10,286 nucleotides of DNA from Veillonella sp. (GCA_022737715.1 JAIITD010000049.1:1-10286), one strand, 5' to 3'. Positions 1 through 6,668 are shown, numbered from the stretch's first letter. Notes: generated from the sequence alone by a model not told the origin. A program made the numbers and translations.

Positions 1-157
1 CACATCTAGCGGTATGAACGTGAGTCACTCTCACATTCGCACAAGAAAAACTTGGAAACCGAACATTCAAAGAGTACGGGCGGTTGTAGACGGTGCTACA
101 AAAAAAGTAAATGTATGCACTCGCTGCCTTCGTTCTAATAAAATTACACGCGCGTAA
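1..157 (+). CDS. rpmB: 50S ribosomal protein L28, 3' part
   Basis: This is the C-terminal part of ribosomal protein L28, a small component of the large ribosomal subunit. The start lies upstream of the window; the frame beginning at base 2 gives 51 residues before TAA at 155-157. It reads SSGMNVSHSHIRTRKTWKPN near its start, the hallmark of L28, and ends in CTRCLRSNKITRA. L28 is usually a little over 60 residues, so only about the first ten are missing. The visible CxxC (VCTRC) suggests the zinc-ribbon (C+) form, whose other CxxC would lie in the missing N-terminus. It converges on dgt and shares a terminator with it. The family assignment is secure; the zinc-binding form is inferred from half of the motif. 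Confidence 0.95.
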   Translation, partial: TSSGMNVSHSHIRTRKTWKPNIQRVRAVVDGATKKVNVCTRCLRSNKITRA

Positions 158-183
158 AATAAATAGTACATGTACTCTTAAAC

Positions 184-217
184 AAAAAGACCGTTACCAA
201 ATGGTAACGGTCTTTTT
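184..217. terminator. Bidirectional intrinsic terminator between rpmB and dgt
   Basis: A perfect 15-bp inverted repeat (184-198 with 203-217) surrounds a 4-base AAAT loop. The core is GACCGTTACC/GGTAACGGTC, flanked by A5 on one side and T5 on the other, so it can end transcription in both directions. It lies 26 bases after the rpmB stop and 9 bases after the dgt stop, as expected for converging genes. Confidence 0.93.
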
Positions 218-226
218 GTCGCCCTA

Positions 227-1216
227 TTACAGCGTAATATTTGGAATAAAGTAATCTTTAAATAATTTTATAGCATATTGATCTGTTAATCCTGCCACAT
301 AATCGACAATATCAACAGTGGAATACACACCATTTCGTTCTACATAGGTTTCTATATCACCTGGATGCTCCATAAAGTATGTAAATAAATTTTTTACTAC
401 ATGAGCTGCCTTATTACGGTCAGGAATTAATGCAGGTGCTAGATATACATTTTTAAACATAAACTGTCTAAAAACATTCATCGTGCTTTCAATATCAGCA
501 GACATCTGAATCGCTGGCTTATCCAACGATTGTTCAACCATATCTTTCACCATGGCCGTAATCATACTAGACGGAGTATCGCCAAAATAAAATCGCACTT
601 CTTCTGGTAAATCGTTAGCTTCTAGCATACCAGCCCGTTGTGCATCATCATAATCGTGACACAAGTACGCAATACGATCTACAATACGTATAATCTGCCC
701 TTCTAATGTAGATGGTATGGTTGGTCCCGTATGTCCTAAAATGCCATCCCGTACTTCTTTTGTAAGATTAAGGCCTTGTCTGTTACCATGTTTCTCTAAT
801 ACTTCGACCATGCGCAAACTTTGTTCATTATGGTTAAAATGGCCCACCATATCGCGTAATGCATATTCTCCGACATGACCAAATGGGGTGTGCCCCACAT
901 CATGCCCCATCGCAATGGCTTCCACTAAATCTTCATTAAGTCTAAGAGCACGCGCAACAGTACGACCGATTTGTCCTACTTCAAGGGTATGCGTCATTCT
1001 TGTTCTATAATGGTCACCAGGTGCAATATATACTTGTGTCTTGTGTTTTAAGCGACGAAAACACTTACTGTGTATAATTCTATCCCGATCCCGTTGAAAT
1101 GCGGTACGTAGTGGATCTGGTTCTTCATCAATATCGCGCAATGCCATACTGCTTCTCGCCGCATAGGGAGATAAGATCATATCTTCTCGTTCTTCTATAC
1201 GTTCTCTAATATTCAT
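227..1216 (-). CDS. dgt: dGTPase-like deoxynucleoside triphosphate triphosphohydrolase (HD domain)
   Basis: The 329-residue product is a cytoplasmic HD-superfamily enzyme of the dGTPase-like group. Characterised relatives split dNTPs into the deoxynucleoside and triphosphate, trimming nucleotide pools. The metal-binding signature is visible: His76 in RMTHTLEV, His105-Asp106 in AMGHDVGHTPFGH, and a later Asp within VDRIAYLCHDYDD (180-190). The N-terminal block RTAFQRDRDRIIHSKCFRRL (37-56) is also typical. The length matches the shorter dGTPase-like class (about 330 aa) rather than the roughly 500-aa E. coli enzyme. The ATG at 1216 is supported by AAAGAGG at 1221-1227. It is the last gene of the ccpN-ppsR-dgt run, 67 bases after ppsR, with a hairpin between. 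In many Firmicutes this gene precedes dnaG and rpoD, but here rpmB follows instead. Substrate preference cannot be read from the sequence. Confidence 0.93.
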   Translation of the reverse strand: MNIRERIEEREDMILSPYAARSSMALRDIDEEPDPLRTAFQRDRDRIIHSKCFRRLKHKTQVYIAPGDHYRTRMTHTLEVGQIGRTVARALRLNEDLVEAIAMGHDVGHTPFGHVGEYALRDMVGHFNHNEQSLRMVEVLEKHGNRQGLNLTKEVRDGILGHTGPTIPSTLEGQIIRIVDRIAYLCHDYDDAQRAGMLEANDLPEEVRFYFGDTPSSMITAMVKDMVEQSLDKPAIQMSADIESTMNVFRQFMFKNVYLAPALIPDRNKAAHVVKNLFTYFMEHPGDIETYVERNGVYSTVDIVDYVAGLTDQYAIKLFKDYFIPNITL

Positions 1217-1257
1217 AGTACCTCTTTATCAAAAATGTTAACAATATAATATTTAAT

Positions 1258-1284
1258 AATAGGGAGGCTTGCGCCTCCCCTATT
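1258..1284 (-). terminator. Hairpin between ppsR and dgt: weak terminator or attenuator
   Basis: GGGAGGC (1262-1268) pairs with GCCTCCC (1273-1279) around a TTGC loop. Four further A/T pairs extend the stem past one bulged C (1280). On the minus strand it is followed by TATTATTAAATATT, which is U-rich but not a clean U run. It starts at the ppsR stop codon, so it probably trims or partly ends the ccpN-ppsR transcript before dgt. I see no convincing separate dgt promoter, so read-through into dgt is likely. Confidence 0.6.
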
Positions 1285-2105
1285 TATTTTCCGGCAGTCA
1301 TACGGTTTTTATCTACTAATTGCATAACAAGAGATGCTGTTTCTTCAATGGATTTGTTAGAAACATCAAGCACTTGGCAATGTAGACGACGCATAATAGC
1401 TTTTGCATATTCTAATTCAGAATTAATGCGCTCAATAGAGGCATAATTAGCCTCATCTTCTAAGCCTATAGCACGCAAACGTTCACTGCGGATATTATTC
1501 AATTTATATGGGTCAATAATCAACCCCACAATTTTCTTAGGCGGAATCTTAAATAATTCCTCTGGCAATGGCACCTCAGGAACTAGTGGTAAGTTAGCCG
1601 CTTTAATTTTTTTATACGCTAAAAACATGGATAACGGCGTTTTACTTGTACGAGATACACCGATAATCACAACATCAGCCTTTTCGAAGCCTGATGGGTT
1701 TTTACCATCATCGTATTTAACTGCAAACTCAATAGCTTCTACCTTTTTGAAATATTCTTGGTCTAGCTTATGAACCATACCAGCTGTCATACGTGGCTTG
1801 GTAGATGCCACTGTACCTACAGCATCCAATACAGGGCCCATAATATCCACAGCAGGAATATTATTCTCTGCCGCTTTTTCGTGTAAATAGTTCCGCAATT
1901 CTAACGACACAATTGTATGACAAATTACGTGATTACCATTTTTGGCATCTTGTATAATTTCATCAATTTGAGCCTTATCTTCAATATATGGGATGCGAAC
2001 AATTTCAATTTGTTCCTTATCGTACTGACTTGCTGTTGCTCTCGCAACGGCCTCTGCAGTTTCGCCTAAGGAGTCAGATATCGCATAAATAATTTTTTCT
2101 GCCAT
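1284..2105 (-). CDS. ppsR: PEP synthase regulatory protein, bifunctional kinase/pyrophosphorylase (PSRP, DUF299)
   Basis: The 273-residue product belongs to the PSRP family (E. coli PpsR, Bacillus YqfL). These enzymes inactivate PEP synthase or PPDK by ADP-dependent phosphorylation of a threonine next to the catalytic phosphohistidine, and reactivate it by phosphate-dependent removal that releases pyrophosphate. The family N-terminus YAISDSLGETAEAVARA (7-23) is present, as is the P-loop-like GVSRTSKTP (149-157) and the downstream PLVPEVPLPEELF (173-185). Length is normal. The ATG at 2105 has AAGAGG at 2114-2119, inside the end of ccpN; the two genes are only 3 bases apart, so translation is probably coupled. 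Because the neighbouring target is a PEP synthase, I infer the PEPS-directed specificity rather than PPDK; family membership alone does not separate the two. Confidence 0.93.
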   Translation of the reverse strand: MAEKIIYAISDSLGETAEAVARATASQYDKEQIEIVRIPYIEDKAQIDEIIQDAKNGNHVICHTIVSLELRNYLHEKAAENNIPAVDIMGPVLDAVGTVASTKPRMTAGMVHKLDQEYFKKVEAIEFAVKYDDGKNPSGFEKADVVIIGVSRTSKTPLSMFLAYKKIKAANLPLVPEVPLPEELFKIPPKKIVGLIIDPYKLNNIRSERLRAIGLEDEANYASIERINSELEYAKAIMRRLHCQVLDVSNKSIEETASLVMQLVDKNRMTAGK

Positions 2106-2108
2106 TCT

Positions 2109-2756
2109 TTATACCTCTTGTGTACTACATTCTAAAAACGCCTTAGTCACAGTTGTTTTAGATACACGTCCTACCACCTTTAATCGTTTCTTAGGACTGT
2201 CTTGTGATTCATCGTCTTCTCTAACTATAACAGGTAAACAATCGACTTCATAGTCAATCATTTTTTGCGCCGCCACAGCCAACGAATCTGATGGTTCTAC
2301 GGTGATAACTTTGCTAACGGGTGTCATAATCATTGAGATAGGCATTGTATGTGCATCGGTTTGACCTATGGAGGCACGCAATAAATCCTTGCGTGATACA
2401 ACACCTTGTAAATAGGAACCTTCGCAAACCAAAATCGTACCCACGTCCTCTGTAAAAATAGTCACGATTGTATCATATAGATTGGTCTCTGGCGATACGA
2501 TAACGGCTTGTGAAAGCACATCATGTACACTATAAGACCTTAAAATTTCAGCAGTTTGGTCCTTTGGCGACAAGCCAACATAGTAATATCCTACATTAGG
2601 CCTTGCTTCGAGAACGCCAATCATAGTGAGCACGGCTAAATCCGAACGCAATGCAGATCGTGTCACATCCAAATGTTCCGCTATAGCACTTCCCGTAACA
2701 GGTCCTTTTTCACGTACAATATGGGCTATTGCTTCTTGTCGTTTTGAAAGTTTCAC
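2109..2756 (-). CDS. ccpN: CcpN-family transcriptional repressor (HTH plus two CBS domains)
   Basis: The product is a 215-residue DNA-binding regulator. Residues about 3-60 form a winged helix-turn-helix (AIAEHLDVTRSALRSDLAVL at 25-44, then GVLEARPNVGYYYVG). Two CBS domains follow at about 80-135 and 143-208; CBS pairs commonly sense adenine nucleotides. In Bacillus subtilis, CcpN (YqzB) represses the gluconeogenic genes gapB and pckA and lies beside yqfL, the PSRP gene, exactly as here. An in-frame GTG at 2774 exists but sits next to the AAAGGAGGG ribosome site and would have none of its own; GTG at 2756 lies 6 bases after that site and is the better start. Likely targets are ppsA and its own promoter, judging by a shared 27-bp block. 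The family is clear; the targets are inferred. Confidence 0.9.
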   Translation of the reverse strand: MKLSKRQEAIAHIVREKGPVTGSAIAEHLDVTRSALRSDLAVLTMIGVLEARPNVGYYYVGLSPKDQTAEILRSYSVHDVLSQAVIVSPETNLYDTIVTIFTEDVGTILVCEGSYLQGVVSRKDLLRASIGQTDAHTMPISMIMTPVSKVITVEPSDSLAVAAQKMIDYEVDCLPVIVREDDESQDSPKKRLKVVGRVSKTTVTKAFLECSTQEV

Positions 2757-2762
2757 ACCCGT

Positions 2763-2771
2763 CCCTCCTTT
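2763..2771 (-). promoter_or_regulatory. Ribosome binding site deciding the ccpN start
   Basis: AAAGGAGGG on the minus strand lies 6 bases before GTG at 2756. It comes directly after the alternative GTG at 2774, so the longer reading would place the ribosome site inside the coding region. Confidence 0.85.
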
Positions 2772-2793
2772 CACATATAAATATTATATCCTA
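2767..2793 (-). promoter_or_regulatory. Shared 27-bp block at the ccpN promoter (candidate CcpN operator, copy 1)
   Basis: The block covers the ccpN -10 box, the expected transcription start and the beginning of the ribosome site. It matches 5284-5310 upstream of ppsA at 24 of 27 positions (mismatches at block positions 6, 18 and 23 in plus-strand order). The invariant core on the plus strand is ACATATAAATA. Placement over -10/+1 would suit a repressor acting on bound RNA polymerase, as reported for Bacillus CcpN. The role as an operator is an inference from repetition and context. Confidence 0.5.
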
Positions 2794-2811
2794 TGTATCA
2801 TTTTAGAAAAA
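2783..2811 (-). promoter_or_regulatory. Promoter of ccpN-ppsR(-dgt)
   Basis: The minus strand has a perfect TATAAT at 2783-2788. With a 17-base spacer the -35 position is TTTTTC (2806-2811), a poor match to TTGACA, so the promoter may be weak or need help. The predicted start near 2776 leaves a leader of only about 20 bases. The -35 region overlaps the U run of the upstream ppsA terminator. Confidence 0.6.
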
Positions 2812-2836
2812 GAGGAGGCGCTCTCGCCTCCTCTTT
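2807..2836 (-). terminator. Intrinsic terminator of ppsA
   Basis: A 12-bp perfect stem (2809-2820 with 2825-2836, core GAGGAGGCG/CGCCTCCTC) encloses a CTCT loop. In the minus direction the stem ends in a run of five T (2807-2811), a standard rho-independent terminator. It lies 27 bases after the ppsA stop codon, so ccpN needs its own promoter. Confidence 0.92.
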
Positions 2837-2862
2837 ACATCATCAAATAAAGTATATCTTTA

Positions 2863-5244
2863 TTACCATTCAAGGTCTTCTACATCTTGACGACCACGAC
2901 CTGTAAGTGCATCCATCATCATGCGTTGCTCGATTTGAGCCACCATTTTCTTAGTATTTTTAACCGCATCTGGGTTAACAGAGATGGAATCAATACCACT
3001 CTTAACTAAGAATTCACAAAGTTCAGGGTAAACACTTGGTGCTTGGCCACAGATGGATACAGTTTTACCATCTTTATGAGCCACTTCGATAAGATGACGA
3101 ATAGCTCTACGAACGGCTAAATTACGTTCATCATAAATGTGTTGGACTGTTTCATTATCGCGGTCACAACCTAGAACAAGCATTGTCAAATCGTTAGAAC
3201 CAATGGAGTAACCATCTACGTATTTGTTGAATTGGTCAGCTAGGATAATATTTGCTGGAATTTCAGCCATGAGCCAGATTTTGAAATCTTTACCGCGTAC
3301 AAGTCCTTCTTGAGCCATCAAGTTAGTTACGAGTTCAGCTTCTTCAACAGTACGGCAGAATGGAATCATAACTTGTAAGTTTTTGAAACCAAATTCATTA
3401 CGCACCTTTTTGATTGCTTCTAATTCTAATTTGAAAGCAGGTGTGTATTTAGGATCATAGTAACGAGAAGCACCGCGCCAGCCAAGTAATGCACTGGATT
3501 CATGTGGTTCAAATTTATCGCCACCTTTAAGATCGCGGTATTCACTAGATTTAAAATCGCTTAAACGAACTACTACTTGACGAGGTGCTAACGCTTGACA
3601 CACTTTACGCATACCTTCAGCCAATGTATTAACAGCTACATCACTGCGACCTGTTTCAATAAGGTGTAATGGATGTTCATGAATGAAAGTAGTCCAAATG
3701 AACTCTTCACGCATCAAACCGATACCATCACAAGGCAATACACCGTATTTTTCAGCCAAGTCTGGATCGCCTAAGTTCATGTAAATCTTAGTACCCGTTA
3801 CAGGGATATATTCACTCGCTACAACAGCTTGTTCTTGTGGTGCAGCTGGTTTAACAACATCTTCTAACACACCATCGTAAACAATACCATTAGTTGCATC
3901 AACAGTAATCATTTGGCCTTCTTTAATAGAAGTTGTAGCTTCATGGCTACGGCTCTTAGTACCAACGATACAAGGAATACCAAGTTCACGGCTAACGATA
4001 GACGCATGGCAAGTCATACCACCAGCATCTGTAACGATAGCTTTGGCTTTTTTCATAGCTGGAACCCAGTCAGGTGCTGTCATAGCAGTAACAAGGATTT
4101 CGCCTTCTTTGAACTCATCAATATCTTCAGGATTAATGATAACATGTGCCTTACCAGCAGCTTTACCTGGAGATGCTGGTAAACCTTTAACTACGATTTC
4201 ACGATCTGTAGTAGTTGCTACGCTTGTATCTGCAGTTTGTTCAGATTTATCTTTTCTGGACCATACTGTTTCTGGACGTGCTTGAAGAATCCAGATTTTA
4301 CCATTTCTTTCATCTACGCCCCATTCCATATCCATGTAACAGCCATAATGTTTTTCAATAGCTTTAGCGTATTCAGCTAATTCCAATACTTGTTCATCGG
4401 AAATAACTTGTTTATTAGCTTCATCAGCAGGTACGATTTCTTCTATGCAATCGCCATCAGCTTTACGTACAAGGCGAATATTTTTATCATTAATCATACG
4501 ATCAGTGATAACCATTTTTTGTTTATCTACACGGAAGTTATCTGGTGTAACTGTACCTTGTACTACATATTCACCAAGGCCCCAAGAACCTTCGATTAAG
4601 ATATTGTTGTCATTACCTGTTACAAGGTCAACCGTAAACATAACGCCAGCAGCTTTGGAGAATACCATCATTTGAACAGCTGCACTCAACGCTACTGTCA
4701 TATGGTCAAAGCCTTGTTTTACACGATAATATGTTGCACGATCTGTAAATGTAGATGCATAACATTCTTTTACTTTTTCAATGATTGTATCTGCACCACG
4801 AACATTTAAATATGTATCTTGTTGACCAGCAAAGCTAGCATCTGGTAAGTCTTCTGCAGTTGCACTAGAACGAACAGCCACGAATGGATCTTTTTCGCCT
4901 ACCTTTTCACCTAGTTCTTCATACGATTTGCGAATAGCTTCAGCCAATGCAGCAGGCATTTCTTCTTGACAAATCATGCGGCGAATTTTTGTACAAACTT
5001 CGCGAAGTAATGCAGAGTTTTCTACATCATCTAAATCATCTAACTCTTGACGAATACGATCTTCAAGGCCAGTTTCTTTCATAAACTCACGATACCCATA
5101 TGCAGTTGTTGCAAAACCATAAGGTACAGGTACATTTGTAGAGGACGTTAATTCACCTAATGATGAGGATTTACCACCTACTAAATTTACGTCTTCACGT
5201 TTTAATTCATCAAACCATAATACATAAGCTGTTTCGCGATTCAT
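2863..5244 (-). CDS. ppsA: Phosphoenolpyruvate synthase (pyruvate, water dikinase)
   Basis: The 793-residue cytoplasmic enzyme converts ATP, pyruvate and water to PEP, AMP and phosphate, the entry step to gluconeogenesis from pyruvate or lactate. The N-terminal ATP-grasp region (about 15-330) shows LVGGKSSSLGEL, FVAVRSSATAEDLPDASFAG and ILQARPETVWSR. The swivelling phosphohistidine domain (about 350-455) has GGMTCHASIVSRELGIPC, with catalytic His413 and the PSRP target Thr411. The C-terminal PEP/pyruvate TIM barrel (about 485-775) has GIGLMREEF, SIGSNDLT and ICGQAPS with catalytic Cys732. The 793-residue length matches E. coli PpsA (792); PPDKs are nearer 870-880 and carry TSHA instead of TCHA. 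The ATG at 5244 follows AGGAGGT at 5251-5257. It has its own promoter and terminator and lies directly upstream of its likely regulators. Confidence 0.96.
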   Translation of the reverse strand: MNRETAYVLWFDELKREDVNLVGGKSSSLGELTSSTNVPVPYGFATTAYGYREFMKETGLEDRIRQELDDLDDVENSALLREVCTKIRRMICQEEMPAALAEAIRKSYEELGEKVGEKDPFVAVRSSATAEDLPDASFAGQQDTYLNVRGADTIIEKVKECYASTFTDRATYYRVKQGFDHMTVALSAAVQMMVFSKAAGVMFTVDLVTGNDNNILIEGSWGLGEYVVQGTVTPDNFRVDKQKMVITDRMINDKNIRLVRKADGDCIEEIVPADEANKQVISDEQVLELAEYAKAIEKHYGCYMDMEWGVDERNGKIWILQARPETVWSRKDKSEQTADTSVATTTDREIVVKGLPASPGKAAGKAHVIINPEDIDEFKEGEILVTAMTAPDWVPAMKKAKAIVTDAGGMTCHASIVSRELGIPCIVGTKSRSHEATTSIKEGQMITVDATNGIVYDGVLEDVVKPAAPQEQAVVASEYIPVTGTKIYMNLGDPDLAEKYGVLPCDGIGLMREEFIWTTFIHEHPLHLIETGRSDVAVNTLAEGMRKVCQALAPRQVVVRLSDFKSSEYRDLKGGDKFEPHESSALLGWRGASRYYDPKYTPAFKLELEAIKKVRNEFGFKNLQVMIPFCRTVEEAELVTNLMAQEGLVRGKDFKIWLMAEIPANIILADQFNKYVDGYSIGSNDLTMLVLGCDRDNETVQHIYDERNLAVRRAIRHLIEVAHKDGKTVSICGQAPSVYPELCEFLVKSGIDSISVNPDAVKNTKKMVAQIEQRMMMDALTGRGRQDVEDLEW

Positions 5245-5283
5245 GTGAGAACCTCCTGTTTGTAATTAGTGCAACACATTAAA

Positions 5284-5310
5284 CCTTTTACATATAAATA
5301 GTATACCCTA
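5284..5310 (-). promoter_or_regulatory. Shared 27-bp block at the ppsA promoter (candidate CcpN operator, copy 2)
   Basis: The block covers the ppsA -10 box and predicted start, and is 24/27 identical to 2767-2793 at the ccpN promoter. The half nearest the promoter, GTATACTATTTATA on the minus strand, also occurs at the mrcA promoter (8090-8103), so only the start-proximal ATATGTRAAAGG part is special to ppsA and ccpN. A regulatory role is inferred. Confidence 0.5.
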
Positions 5311-5326
5311 ATCAAAATTATGTCAA
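5298..5326 (-). promoter_or_regulatory. Strong sigma-70-type promoter of ppsA
   Basis: A perfect -35 TTGACA (minus strand, 5321-5326) is followed after 17 bases by TACTAT (5298-5303). The overlapping TATACT (5300-5305) is a better hexamer but has only 15-base spacing. Sequence upstream is A/T-rich, which could act as an UP element. The predicted start near 5291-5293 gives a leader of about 50 bases. Confidence 0.85.
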
Positions 5327-5393
5327 TTTTTATGGGAATATTTTCAAATATATACTACAAATACAAGAAGATGGCCATTTAAATTATAAACTA

Positions 5394-5987
5394 CTATATG
5401 GATATAGTTATTTGCGTTGAATAGAATACATAACAAATTATTGTGATGCAAACGATTAATAGATACTTATTAATATTTGTTAATCGGTACAATATCATTA
5501 AGTATAATATCCAAGAATAGAAAATTAAAATATTGCCAAATAGACCGGCAATATTCCACATTATAAAACTCCAATTATTATCTAAGTAATTCAGACTCAA
5601 AAAATAAGACTGAAGATAAAATTTTATACTAGCAAATAAAAAGCAAAGCCCCATTGAATATATTGTCATTACAATAAAACTTTTTAATGAGGTTGAATGC
5701 CACCTTTTTAATAATAACCATAACAAGGATGCTAATATTATAGTTTTAAACATTATGTAAATATAATCTACAACAAAAACTATTATGTAATTAACATAAA
5801 CTAGCTTATGATCAAGAATTGGTAAAATATGAAGAACATCAATACCGGCATTCCCCATAATGATTCGCAAAATAACCCAAGCCAGCGTATATAAACATAT
5901 TGCACCTTTAAATGTAACACTTTGAATTATATCTAGTATCGTCTCTTTATTAGGATGTACTAATAATCGTATTGAATCTTGAAACAT
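5394..5987 (-). CDS. Unrecognised multi-pass membrane protein (second of a tandem pair)
   Basis: I do not recognise this 197-residue protein with confidence. A short amphipathic N-terminus (SIRLLVHPNKETILDIIQ, 5-22) is followed by about five hydrophobic segments near 26-45, 64-93 (one long or two short), 103-122, 141-168 and 175-190, so it should be an inner-membrane protein. It resembles the upstream gene product: TFKGAICLYTLAWVILR against TIKSALTLFCIGWITVR, and LYRLTNINK (166-174) against LYRLTNLNK (168-176), which suggests tandem paralogues. The N-terminal 'hPxETi' pattern and helix layout recall Yip1-type proteins, a weak suggestion only. ATG at 5987 has AAAGAGG at 5994-6000, and the gap to the upstream gene is 22 bases, so the two form an operon. 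Base composition is very AT-rich (15 G/C of 60 at 5401-5460). No clear terminator separates it from the ppsA promoter. Confidence 0.75.
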   Translation of the reverse strand: MFQDSIRLLVHPNKETILDIIQSVTFKGAICLYTLAWVILRIIMGNAGIDVLHILPILDHKLVYVNYIIVFVVDYIYIMFKTIILASLLWLLLKRWHSTSLKSFIVMTIYSMGLCFLFASIKFYLQSYFLSLNYLDNNWSFIMWNIAGLFGNILIFYSWILYLMILYRLTNINKYLLIVCITIICYVFYSTQITISI

Positions 5988-6009
5988 TAAATTCCTCTTT
6001 ATTTAATAG

Positions 6010-6618
6010 TCAACTGAAAAAAGCTACTAAAGGCTTAAAAACAATAGATATGCCTACTAGCAATAAGGCTAAGAATATTGCTATGCCCCATTTGTTTAAA
6101 TTAGTTAATCTGTATAAGAGTACAGTAAATAGAAAGTATACATAAATTTCAAATAGCCCTACTAGAAAATGAACAAAATCATATATAGTTTTTCCCCAAA
6201 AAGGACTATCAATTGAAAGCTTCTTAACTAGATTAAAAACTAAAATATTAGGAATAGTAACAAAAAAATTTAATGCAGATATTACTAGGGTTACCATGAA
6301 AACTTTTAAAAAGTCTACTTTTACCCAAATTCGCATAACAATCCAACATATAAATGCAATCAAAATAGAAAGAAATAATCGATAAGTAAAATCAATTAAA
6401 TAGGATGATAAATTAAAACCAACAAATGTATCTAGATATGAAATATGAATACTTTGCCAAGCTTTAACATGAATTCCATTTATTAAATACAATCCACGCA
6501 CTGTAATCCAACCAATACAAAATAACGTTAGTGCTGATTTTATAGTTTCATTTTTTATTAAATATGTAGCATCAGAAGATATAGGTTTAAATAGCAATAA
6601 TTGTAATGATTTCTTCAT
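6010..6618 (-). CDS. Unrecognised multi-pass membrane protein (first of a tandem pair)
   Basis: This 202-residue hydrophobic protein is not one I can name. Membrane segments lie near 28-47, 78-97, 103-128, 147-170 and 175-197, after a cytoplasmic-looking N-terminus starting MKKSLQLLLFKP. It shares helix layout, length and the conserved LYRLTNxNK loop (168-176) with the next gene, which it precedes by 22 bases. The ATG at 6618 is preceded by a modest site, TTGGAGA, about 11 bases away, and a TATAAT at 6669-6674. AT content is higher than in the flanking tyrS and ppsA (14 G/C of 60 at 6241-6300), which fits recent acquisition or relaxed constraint, though membrane proteins are biased toward AU-rich codons anyway. 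No enzyme motif or conserved charged residue within the helices stands out. A Yip1-like fold is possible, but this is only a guess. Confidence 0.75.
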   Translation of the reverse strand: MKKSLQLLLFKPISSDATYLIKNETIKSALTLFCIGWITVRGLYLINGIHVKAWQSIHISYLDTFVGFNLSSYLIDFTYRLFLSILIAFICWIVMRIWVKVDFLKVFMVTLVISALNFFVTIPNILVFNLVKKLSIDSPFWGKTIYDFVHFLVGLFEIYVYFLFTVLLYRLTNLNKWGIAIFLALLLVGISIVFKPLVAFFS

Positions 6619-6668
6619 TTATTATATTTCTCCAAGGCTATACTCCACTTAATACTAGACAGTTTTAG

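Noticed and set aside
2626..4675. Plus-strand open frames of 69-89 codons opposite ccpN and ppsA
   Set aside because: They lie wholly or mostly inside well-supported minus-strand genes, have no good ribosome sites and give composition-like protein without recognisable domains.
2863..5244. Pyruvate phosphate dikinase instead of PEP synthase
   Set aside because: The length (793 aa), the TCHA histidine motif and the E. coli PpsA-like domain boundaries all fit PEP synthase; PPDK is longer and has TSHA.
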